Assembly (NCBI GenBank): GCA_003219925.1
Contig: QHQU01000129.1
Span: forward strand, 1-14,579
DNA from: Verrucomicrobiota bacterium
GTDB lineage: Bacteria; Verrucomicrobiota; Verrucomicrobiia; Chthoniobacterales; UBA10450
DNA: 14,579 bases
Reading direction: 5' to 3'
Below, one piece after another: positions 1-5,755 of this stretch (position 1 is the stretch's first letter; each line of letters begins with the position of its first letter). Both the position numbers and the translations under genes were made by a program. The notes beneath the pieces are model-generated. The model saw only the letters and a list, made by a program, of their open reading frames with translations. It did no database searches and had not been told where the DNA came from.

Positions 1-22
1 GCCGCTAAGGACCTGGCCTTTA
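1..22 (-). terminator. Partial intrinsic terminator of the first lipoprotein gene
   Basis: The sequence ACCTGGCCTTTAGG at 11-24 is the same arm that forms the 5' half (minus strand) of the complete terminator at 377-412 downstream of the second lipoprotein copy. The pairing arm and T-tract would lie beyond the window edge, so only half is visible. The assignment rests on the duplicated layout of the two modules. Confidence 0.4.
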
Positions 23-48
23 GGTTAAAGCTGTCCGCAGGTGGCAGC

Positions 49-180
49 TTATTTCGAGTAGGTACGCACCGAAGACGCCGTCGTCCCCGTGGACATTGTT
101 TCTTTTTTTTCCGCACAAGCGCTCAAGGTTAAGGCACTGGCCAAAACGGTCACGATCATGATTGCTTTTAAAATTCTCAT
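49..180 (-). CDS. Small entericidin-like lipoprotein (copy 1)
   Basis: A 43-residue peptide starting MRILKAIMIVTVLASALTL. It has a basic N-terminus (R2, K5), a hydrophobic core and a lipobox L-S-A-C with the lipidated cysteine at residue 22, so a signal peptidase II lipoprotein is predicted. The mature part is only about 22 residues, T/S/K-rich, ending RTYSK. The ATG at 180 is chosen over a longer upstream open frame because AAAGGGG lies at a suitable distance upstream, a promoter is placed correctly, and the second copy starts at the same point. Size and layout resemble entericidin-type or other tiny cell-envelope lipoproteins, but the sequence is too short to assign a family. The role is unknown. 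Confidence 0.75.
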   Translation of the reverse strand: MRILKAIMIVTVLASALTLSACAEKKETMSTGTTASSVRTYSK

Positions 181-226
181 ACTGTTTCTCACCCCTTTCG
201 TAGCTGGTTGCTTCCGAGCTTTATGC

Positions 227-254
227 TTTATATTAGCGAACGCAAATTGCGCAA
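227..254 (-). promoter_or_regulatory. Sigma70-like promoter of lipoprotein copy 1
   Basis: On the minus strand TTGCGC (249-254) is followed after 16 bases by TATAAA (227-232), about 47 bases before the ATG at 180. The same pair with the same 16-base spacing recurs upstream of the second copy (608-635), although the sequence between the -10 box and the gene has changed by an indel. That conservation supports a real promoter. Confidence 0.6.
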
Positions 255-288
255 CGACGGGGCATGGGCTTCCATCCTGTGAGGCGAA

Positions 289-365
289 AGCCATCTTGCC
301 TGCTAGTTGGAGCGCTTTACTCAACGGACAAGATGTCAGCTTGCCCCAACAGCCAAGATGGCTGT
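289..365. repeat. Degenerate REP-like inverted repeats between the lipoprotein modules
   Basis: AGCCATCTTG (289-298) is the exact reverse complement of CAAGATGGCT (354-363). The right arm also forms a local hairpin ACAGCCA / TGGCTGT (349-365) with a 3-nt loop, and GACA-aga-TGTC lies nearby. The 7-bp stem with a three-base loop has the same geometry as the clearer palindromes elsewhere in this window, but the sequence is different. No gene is seen between the copy 1 promoter and the copy 2 terminator. Confidence 0.45.
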
Positions 366-376
366 GCGACAGATGC

Positions 377-412
377 AAAAAAGGCCAGGCCGACTGATGC
401 GACCTGGCCTTT
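377..412 (-). terminator. Intrinsic terminator of lipoprotein copy 2
   Basis: Read on the minus strand, AAAGGCCAGG (403-412) pairs perfectly with CCTGGCCTTT (380-389) across a 13-nt loop and is followed by a run of six T (377-382). It lies 40 bases after the stop codon of the gene at 452-568. Confidence 0.85.
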
Positions 413-451
413 AGGTCAAAGCCTTCCGCGATCGGACTGCGAAAGTCGAGC

Positions 452-568
452 TTATTTGTGGTACGCTGGGGCAGGCGCCGGGGCCACCTCCTTATGTTGA
501 GCACAAGCGCCCAAGCTTAAGGCGCTGGCCAAAACGGTCACTATCATGATTGCTTTTAAAATTCTCAT
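452..568 (-). CDS. Small entericidin-like lipoprotein (copy 2)
   Basis: A 38-residue peptide whose first 17 residues equal those of copy 1 (MRILKAIMIVTVLASAL). The lipobox is L-G-A-C with the cysteine at residue 22. The mature part is different: QHKE followed by an A/P-rich tail ending AYHK. The same RBS (AAAGGGG) lies upstream of the ATG at 568, a promoter at 608-635 and a strong terminator at 377-412, so it looks like an independent monocistronic unit. Identical export signals with divergent mature parts suggest the export signal is conserved while the tail drifts or specialises. Function unknown. Confidence 0.75.
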   Translation of the reverse strand: MRILKAIMIVTVLASALSLGACAQHKEVAPAPAPAYHK

Positions 569-607
569 TCTGTTTCTCACCCCTTTCGCAGCTGGTTGCT
601 GTCGAGC

Positions 608-635
608 TTTATATAAGCGAACGCAAACTGCGCAA
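608..635 (-). promoter_or_regulatory. Sigma70-like promoter of lipoprotein copy 2
   Basis: TTGCGC (630-635) and TATAAA (608-613) on the minus strand are separated by 16 bases, exactly as in copy 1. The -10 box is about 40 bases from the ATG at 568. Confidence 0.6.
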
Positions 636-670
636 CGATTTTTCTCCGCCGCCCACGATAACGCGCTAAA

Positions 671-1135
671 TCATTCCCTGATTGTTACCGGCGTGTCCAC
701 ATCCACTAGATCAAAGAGCTCGATGACATCTGCGTTTCGCATCCGGATACATCCGTGGCTGTCGGGCATGCCGATTTTGTCCTCGTGCTTCGTCCCGTGA
801 ATGTAAATAAAACGATCACGGGTATTGGCATTATGCCCTTCCAGCCCGTCGAGCCAGAGAATGCGCGACAAGACCAGATCTTGTGTCGGCGGCGGCGGAT
901 CGTCCGGTTTAAGCGGGACGCGGCCCACGAAAATCGTGCCCTCAGGCATCGCCTCCCCAATTTTATCGCTAACGCGGAACTGGCCCAGCGGCGTTTTATT
1001 GCTGCCTTGTTCGCTCCCCAGCCCAAACCGCGAAGTCGACACCTGAAAACGGCGGATAATTTTGCGGCCCCGGCGCAATTTCAATTCCTGGTTGCGCACA
1101 GAAACGTGAATATGAAGTGGAGATTTTTGCATCAT
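671..1135 (-). CDS. L,D-transpeptidase (YkuD domain)
   Basis: A 154-residue single-domain protein. The catalytic signature of the YkuD family is complete: IHGT with His113, then SHGCIRMRN at 126-134 with the nucleophile Cys129. The N-terminal part holds the family strand region (K-TPLGQF-V at 48-54). Such enzymes form 3-3 peptidoglycan cross-links or attach proteins to peptidoglycan in the periplasm. No signal peptide or membrane segment is visible, and an in-frame stop (TAG, 1148-1150) lies just upstream, so the start cannot be extended to gain one. Either export is unconventional or the protein acts differently. Two adjacent ATG codons could start it. The gene diverges from asd across a 29-bp gap, so its promoter probably overlaps the asd coding start. 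Confidence 0.88.
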   Translation of the reverse strand: MMQKSPLHIHVSVRNQELKLRRGRKIIRRFQVSTSRFGLGSEQGSNKTPLGQFRVSDKIGEAMPEGTIFVGRVPLKPDDPPPPTQDLVLSRILWLDGLEGHNANTRDRFIYIHGTKHEDKIGMPDSHGCIRMRNADVIELFDLVDVDTPVTIRE

Positions 1136-1164
1136 TCCGTCGCCGTCCTAGAATGCGGCTGCGG

Positions 1165-2163
1165 ATGAGCAAACGTTATCATATTGCGGTGGTGGGAGCG
1201 ACTGGCGCGGTTGGCGTCGAAATGTTTCGGGTGCTGGAGCGACGCGGCTTTCCGGTGGCATCAATTCGTGCCTTCAGTTCCAAGCGTTCAGCCGGTAAGT
1301 CCGCTTTATTTCACGACGAAAAAATTCCGGTGGCGGAACTCGCGCCCGACTCCTTTCGGGGAATTGATCTCGCGCTGTTCAGTGCGGGGACTGCCGTCGC
1401 GCGGGAATTCGCTCCGATCGCCCGCGACGCCGGCGCGATTGTGATCGATAACTCTTCGACCTTTCGAATGGAGCCGGAGGTGCCGCTGGTCATTCCCGAA
1501 ATCAACGGCGATGACGCGAAACTCCACCGCGGAATCATCGCCAATCCGAATTGCACTACTGCGGTCGCATTGATGGCGATTTATCCGCTCCATCGCGTTT
1601 TCCATGTGCAACGCGTTTTTGCCGCAAGCTATCAGGCAGTTTCTGGCAGCGGCGCGCGCGCTATTGCCGAGTTGAAGGACCAAGTCCGCGCTGCTTCCGA
1701 AAATCGTCCGGCGCGCGCGGAAGTCTATCCGCATCCTATCGCCTTCAATGTCCTCCCGCAGGTCGATGCATTTCTCGAAAGTGGTTACACCAAAGAAGAA
1801 ATGAAAATGCAGAACGAAGGCCGTCGTATCATGCATCACCCCCAATTTTGCGCCTCTGTTACTTGCGTGCGTGTTCCCGTTTACCGCGCGCATTCAGTGG
1901 CGGTCAGCGCGGAATTTTCCGAGCCGATTTCGGTGGAACGGGCGCGGGAGGTTTTGGCGAAGGCACCCGGTTTGGAGCTGGTTGATGAACCGGCGCGTAA
2001 TCGGTATCCGATGCCTCTACAGGTTGCTGGAAAAGACAATTGTGAAGTCGGCCGAGAGCGGCGCGATTGCGCGTTTGAAAATGGACTCGCTTTCTGGGTT
2101 TCGGGCGATCAGTTGTTGAAAGGCGCAGCGCTGAACGCAGTGCAGATTGCCGAACTCCTATAG
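1165..2163 (+). CDS. asd: Aspartate-semialdehyde dehydrogenase
   Basis: Catalyses NADPH-dependent reduction of beta-aspartyl phosphate to aspartate semialdehyde, the branch point to lysine/diaminopimelate, threonine and methionine. The 332-residue protein has the Rossmann motif GATGAVG (11-17), the catalytic cysteine in ANPNCTT (Cys130), the substrate-binding region SYQAVSGSGARAI (155-167), EEMKMQNE (211-218) and the catalytic His243 in RVPVYRAHS. Length is normal for the family. The ATG at 1165 (MSKRYHIAVVG) is preferred because the fold begins directly there; in-frame ATGs at 1153 and 1117 would add basic residues, and the latter overlaps the divergent transpeptidase. No clear ribosome binding site is seen for any of them. 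A REP-like array starts about 10 bases after the stop. Confidence 0.95.
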   Translation: MSKRYHIAVVGATGAVGVEMFRVLERRGFPVASIRAFSSKRSAGKSALFHDEKIPVAELAPDSFRGIDLALFSAGTAVAREFAPIARDAGAIVIDNSSTFRMEPEVPLVIPEINGDDAKLHRGIIANPNCTTAVALMAIYPLHRVFHVQRVFAASYQAVSGSGARAIAELKDQVRAASENRPARAEVYPHPIAFNVLPQVDAFLESGYTKEEMKMQNEGRRIMHHPQFCASVTCVRVPVYRAHSVAVSAEFSEPISVERAREVLAKAPGLELVDEPARNRYPMPLQVAGKDNCEVGRERRDCAFENGLAFWVSGDQLLKGAALNAVQIAELL

Positions 2164-2171
2164 CTGCTCCC

Positions 2172-2338
2172 GCGCCCAGCGGAGTTTTACTCCGCTGATG
2201 ATGCCGGAAGGGTTGCCAAGGCAGCGGGTTAAAAACCCGCTAGGCGCACAGGCCACAGGCCCGTGTTCCAAGCTGCCACAAAGCGCAGCTGGCAGCCTGC
2301 GCTCCCTGGGGTCGGACGAGCAGAATGCTCGCGCTCCT
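2172..2338. repeat. Degenerate BIME-like array of triloop palindromes
   Basis: Hairpins with three-base loops follow one another: CAGCGGAGT/ACTCCGCTG (2177-2197), AGCGGGTT/AACCCGCT (2223-2241), CACAGGCC/GGCCCGTG with one mismatch (2247-2265) and CGAGCA/TGCTCG (2317-2331). The stretch 2222-2270 is 49 bases long and aligns end to end with one arm of the 107-bp repeats in mqnA. The segment 2271-2306, ending GGCAGCCTGCGCTCCC, instead resembles the end of the element in recG. Both palindrome families are therefore present side by side. The array probably also acts as a transcription barrier between the convergent asd and DUF6600 genes. It fills most of the gap 2164-2435 and no gene is seen there. 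Confidence 0.8.
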
Positions 2339-2385
2339 CAAATCCGATGCCGGCTACAATTGCGCGGCGACAATCACGGAAAAGA

Positions 2386-2415
2386 GACGGCCCCGGACAA
2401 AATACCGGGGCCGTC
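2386..2415 (-). terminator. Intrinsic terminator of the DUF6600 gene
   Basis: A perfect 11-bp stem, GACGGCCCCGG (2386-2396) with CCGGGGCCGTC (2405-2415), and an 8-nt loop. On the minus strand it is followed by CTCTTTTCC, a modest T-tract. It lies 20 bases after the stop codon of the gene at 2436-4127 and could also stop asd transcripts from the other side. Confidence 0.7.
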
Positions 2416-2435
2416 ATAGATCTAATTCTTGTTAG

Positions 2436-4127
2436 TTACCGCGGAGACGGAGTTGGGGACGTTTCGCCTTTCTTACCCTTACCCTTACCCTGGCCACCCT
2501 GTTGTCCGCCCTGCTGGCCATATTGTCCACCCTGTGGCGGCGGAGCCTGAGATTGAATTTGCTCGCGACGCTTGCCACCACCACCAGCCCCGCCGCCGAC
2601 ATTCTGCGATCCAGGCTGAAAGTTTTCGTCGTGGCGGTTCCCTTTATGTTTTCCGCCCTCGGGATTGTTTTGGTTGTCCAGATTCGCATTCGGATTTTGG
2701 GGATTGATGGCTCGGCCAGGAACAGGCGTTTGTTCGCCATGTTCAACGCGCCCTTTTTTCTTGCCTTTGCCTTGTTCAAAGGATTCGGAAGAACCTGGAG
2801 CAACCGATGCGCCCGGTGCGTTCTCGAATTTCTGGCCTTTGTGTTTACCCTGCCCCTGTTCGAAGCGTTCATTTGGCGGCGAACCTGGATCCACTGACGC
2901 GCCGGGCCCAGTCTCGAATCCCTGACCTTTGTGCTTACCCTTACCCTGCTCGAAAGACTCGGCTGGTGAGGAGCCAGGCCTTATCGAAGCCCGCGATTCG
3001 TTCTCAACCGTCTGGGCTTTGCCTTTTTTGCCATGCCCTTGTTCAAACGGGGTCATTGAAGCTGCTGGCGAAGCTCCAGGAGCGATAGAAGCGCTCGCCT
3101 GATTTTGAAACGCCTGGCCCTTTTGTTTACCCCTGCCCTTTTCGAAAGGAGAAACACCGGGTGAAGCCAGGGCGTTTACGTTAGCGGCGGCGTTCGGTTG
3201 ATTACTGGGCGGGGGAACGTTTTTCGGATTTTCAGTCTTAAGTTTCTGCTCCAGTTTCGCCTTAGTATTCGGATCGGAGATGTTCGCCCAACCCTTTTCA
3301 ATCTTGGGCTGATCGATCTTCGCCTTGACGGCTTTGGGCGCAATTTGCGTATTCGGTTTTTGCAGCTTCAGCGGCGCCGCCAGAACCAACTTGTCACCTT
3401 GAACTTTAGTTACGCTGCCTGCCTTCACCGCCTGCAGTGGGTCGAGGTTCGCGCGTTCGAGTTTCAACCTCGGTATTGGCCGGGTTGAATATTTGCTTAC
3501 GACGGCATAGTCCGGCCCGTAATTATAAACGACAGAATTGTTATAGGTGATGTTGGTCACATTCACCGTGTTATTGATGTAAACGACGTTCTGATCGTAG
3601 GGATAGAAGTGACCGCGCAACACCGGTTCGCCGATAAAACGCACATCGATGAAGTTGTAGTAGCCGGGCCCGATGCCGAAATCGAGATCGACACGCGGCG
3701 TGATCGGCCGACTTTCATAAACGATTTCGCCGCCGGCCTCCGGAGGCAGGGGAGCCCAGCCGACATAATTTCCGCCGGTTCGCCATGAGACCCAAGCCGG
3801 TCCCCATTCATATCCGGGAACCCAGCACCAACCGTAGTCCTCGAGCCGGACCCAGCGACCATAGTGATAGGTGGCCCAACCGAAATCTTCGTACGATACC
3901 CAAGTCCAGCCGACGTCAGTGTAGGCCCAATAGCCATCCGTGTATGGTCGCCAATCTGCGCTGGTCGCGGCATCAGGCTGCCAGACATAGCCATAATCGG
4001 CCACCTGGTACCAGTTACCGCCGTTCAAATTGTCATAAAAAAAGTTAACTGAGACGTCCGCTCGGCCCGACTGGAACGCCGTCAACGCAAACGCACAGAC
4101 CGCCGCAGAGATTAAGAAACGCTTCAT
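2436..4127 (-). CDS. Secreted DUF6600-type protein with repetitive K/G/Q-rich tail
   Basis: A 563-residue protein with a cleavable signal peptide (about 1-23, ending SGRADV). Residues 38-130 are rich in Tyr/Trp and carry repeated aromatic-glycine motifs (YGYVWQP, DGYWAYTDVGWTW, YHYGRWV, GWCWVPGYEWGPAWVSWR, GWAPLPP), the pattern of the DUF6600 family of exported proteins. Residues 155-205 are Y/N/V-rich. Residues 327-462 hold about five tandem units of roughly 30 residues beginning PFEKGRGK or SFEQGKGKHKGQ, and the end (520-563) is G/Q/K-rich low complexity. No enzyme motif is seen. The tail is strongly basic and probably disordered, so binding to polyanions or the cell surface is possible but unproven. 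It lies 95 nt downstream of degP on the same strand and may have its own promoter in that gap. Start ATG at 4127 follows a weak GAAGA. Confidence 0.75.
   Translation of the reverse strand: MKRFLISAAVCAFALTAFQSGRADVSVNFFYDNLNGGNWYQVADYGYVWQPDAATSADWRPYTDGYWAYTDVGWTWVSYEDFGWATYHYGRWVRLEDYGWCWVPGYEWGPAWVSWRTGGNYVGWAPLPPEAGGEIVYESRPITPRVDLDFGIGPGYYNFIDVRFIGEPVLRGHFYPYDQNVVYINNTVNVTNITYNNSVVYNYGPDYAVVSKYSTRPIPRLKLERANLDPLQAVKAGSVTKVQGDKLVLAAPLKLQKPNTQIAPKAVKAKIDQPKIEKGWANISDPNTKAKLEQKLKTENPKNVPPPSNQPNAAANVNALASPGVSPFEKGRGKQKGQAFQNQASASIAPGASPAASMTPFEQGHGKKGKAQTVENESRASIRPGSSPAESFEQGKGKHKGQGFETGPGASVDPGSPPNERFEQGQGKHKGQKFENAPGASVAPGSSESFEQGKGKKKGRVEHGEQTPVPGRAINPQNPNANLDNQNNPEGGKHKGNRHDENFQPGSQNVGGGAGGGGKRREQIQSQAPPPQGGQYGQQGGQQGGQGKGKGKKGETSPTPSPR
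2742..3149 (-). repeat. Tandem repeats of about 90 bases inside the DUF6600 gene
   Basis: Five in-frame units encode variants of FEQGKGKHKGQ followed by a segment ending PGASV-PGS. Unit boundaries lie near residues 327, 360, 391, 421 and 449. The middle two units are most alike, and the outer ones have degenerated, as expected for expansion by unequal crossing-over or slippage. Confidence 0.75.
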
Positions 4128-4222
4128 AGATTCTTCAGTATTATGGCGTCTTAGACTTCGACGCCCATTGGTTTATTCACAGGGGGATTCGGATGCGCCC
4201 GCGCCATTGCGCGCCGCTCCCC

Positions 4223-5755
4223 CTAGCGCGGCCGCACCACAATGAATGAGCGAACGCGATGGCGGCACATGGAAAACACGTGGGTGCTGTCTGGGTCGAG
4301 CCCAGCCACGACCTTGTTGAACTCGTTTACCGAAGTCACTGGCTGCTGATCAATTTCTTCGATGACATCCCCGCGCTGCAATTCCGGGAAGTCCGCGGCA
4401 TCAACTATAACTCCGTGGACGCCTGTCGGCAGATCAAGACGCTTGGCCAAATCGGGTGTCAATTCACTGACCCGCATGGAACCGAACAGGTTCGCATTGC
4501 TTTCACTTTCATCTTGATCCGGTGTCGTATCCGGCGCATTTGGCTGCGGCAAAGGATTGCTGGGATTTGGTTGTCCAGGCTGTGGGATGGCCCGCGCGGT
4601 TTGAGAATCCGGGGGCTGCTCCCGAAGTTCCGCAGACACCTTCAGCGGTTTGCCGTCGCGCATTACCTCCACCTCGATCTTCTTGTTTAACTCCGCTTGC
4701 GCAACCAGCGATCGAAGCTCCGGGAAATTCTTAACGTCGCGTCCGTTGAATTTACGGATCACGTCGCCCTTTTGTAAGTGCGCGTCCGCCGCAGGCGATC
4801 CTGGAAGAACATCTCCCACGACCACGCCGTCCTCGTTCGCCGTCAGGTTCTGCGGGTTCACCTGCGCCTGGATTCCGAGGTAACCGCGGATAATACGCCC
4901 CTTCTTGAGCAAGCTTTCGAGCGCGACTCTCACCGTGTTTGATGGAATGGCGAACCCGATCCCCTGCGACCCGCCGGTGCGCGAAATGATCGCAGTATTA
5001 ATTCCGATGACCTCACCACTGAGGTTAATCAACGGTCCGCCACTGTTTCCCGGATTGATAGCGGCGTCGGTTTGCAGAAAATCACCGAAGCCATCCACCC
5101 GATTCGGGCGTCCCTTTGAGCTGATGATTCCCTCCGTCACCGTTTCCTCGAAGCCGAAGGGATTGCCGATGGCCAGCACCATGTCCCCGGCCTGTACCGC
5201 GTCGGAATCGCCCAGCTTCAATGGTTTTACCCCAGGCTCATCGATTTTTAGAACTGCCAAATCGACCTGGGAATCGCTCCCAACGAGTCGCGCCTTTTTG
5301 GTCCGGCCGTCGGACAGTTGCACTTCAATTTCATCCACCTGATCGACGACGTGACTATTGGTAATGATGTGACCTTCGTTGGTCACGATTACACCCGAGC
5401 CGAGGGAATTTTGCACCATTGCCTCCTCATTGGGATTGCGGAACTGGCGCGGGTTGCGGAAAAAAAACTCGAATGGATCGAGCCCGTATTGCCGGCGCGC
5501 CGCGATTTTTTTCGATGTCTTCACGCTGACCACCGAAGGGAGGATATTTGAGACCAGCGTGCGACGCTCGCGATTGAACTCCTCCAATGTGCCAATTTCT
5601 TTGCGATCAACCGGAGGCGCTGTCGCCAGCGAATATTTTTCCGGCGTTGCACTAGGCCCGACTAGGCCGCCATGCTTCATCCGGTAATCGTAGAGCAGCG
5701 AAATCCCGAGACTGACCAACACCACGAAAACCAAAAATTTAAGAAAATTTTTCAT
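4223..5755 (-). CDS. degP: DegP/HtrA-family periplasmic serine protease
   Basis: An envelope quality-control protease of 510 residues. Residues 4-22 form an uncleaved membrane anchor or signal sequence (FLKFLVFVVLVSLGISLLY). The trypsin-like domain carries the full triad His135 (TNSHVVDQ), Asp165 (VDLAVLK) and Ser238 (NPGNSGGPL). A first PDZ domain spans about 285-380 (RGYLGI...KGDVIRKFNGRDV). A Pro/Asn/Gln-rich linker (383-415) leads to a second, poorer PDZ domain (about 425-510). Length and layout fit HtrA proteases. The ATG shares its A with the recG stop codon (TGATG at 5757-5753), so it is translationally coupled to recG. The stress-protease partner of the nearby sigma factor is not shown here; no sigma-E-type site was recognised upstream. 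Confidence 0.93.
   Translation of the reverse strand: MKNFLKFLVFVVLVSLGISLLYDYRMKHGGLVGPSATPEKYSLATAPPVDRKEIGTLEEFNRERRTLVSNILPSVVSVKTSKKIAARRQYGLDPFEFFFRNPRQFRNPNEEAMVQNSLGSGVIVTNEGHIITNSHVVDQVDEIEVQLSDGRTKKARLVGSDSQVDLAVLKIDEPGVKPLKLGDSDAVQAGDMVLAIGNPFGFEETVTEGIISSKGRPNRVDGFGDFLQTDAAINPGNSGGPLINLSGEVIGINTAIISRTGGSQGIGFAIPSNTVRVALESLLKKGRIIRGYLGIQAQVNPQNLTANEDGVVVGDVLPGSPAADAHLQKGDVIRKFNGRDVKNFPELRSLVAQAELNKKIEVEVMRDGKPLKVSAELREQPPDSQTARAIPQPGQPNPSNPLPQPNAPDTTPDQDESESNANLFGSMRVSELTPDLAKRLDLPTGVHGVIVDAADFPELQRGDVIEEIDQQPVTSVNEFNKVVAGLDPDSTHVFSMCRHRVRSFIVVRPR

Larger units (their letters stand above)
10..257 (-). repeat. Tandem module copy 1 (lipoprotein gene with promoter)
   Basis: This stretch matches 401-638 over promoter, 5' untranslated region, signal-peptide codons and the start of the terminator, with an offset of about 388-391 bases. 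Similarity is highest from about 130 to 257, where a 7-nt length difference lies near the -10 box. It is lower in the codons after the lipobox. This is a tandem gene duplication rather than a mobile repeat. Confidence 0.85.
401..638 (-). repeat. Tandem module copy 2 (lipoprotein gene with promoter)
   Basis: This is the second copy of the module at 10-257. Promoter boxes, ribosome binding site and signal-peptide codons are nearly identical, while the codons of the mature peptide have diverged strongly. Confidence 0.85.

Noticed and set aside
181..504. Long version (151 residues) of the first lipoprotein gene
   Set aside because: The added N-terminal part covers the conserved promoter and leader, has no family features, and would bury the signal peptide inside the protein.
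4145..4165. Inverted repeat GGCGTC/GACGCC between degP and the DUF6600 gene as a terminator
   Set aside because: The stem is only 6 bp, the loop is 9 nt and no T-tract follows on either strand.
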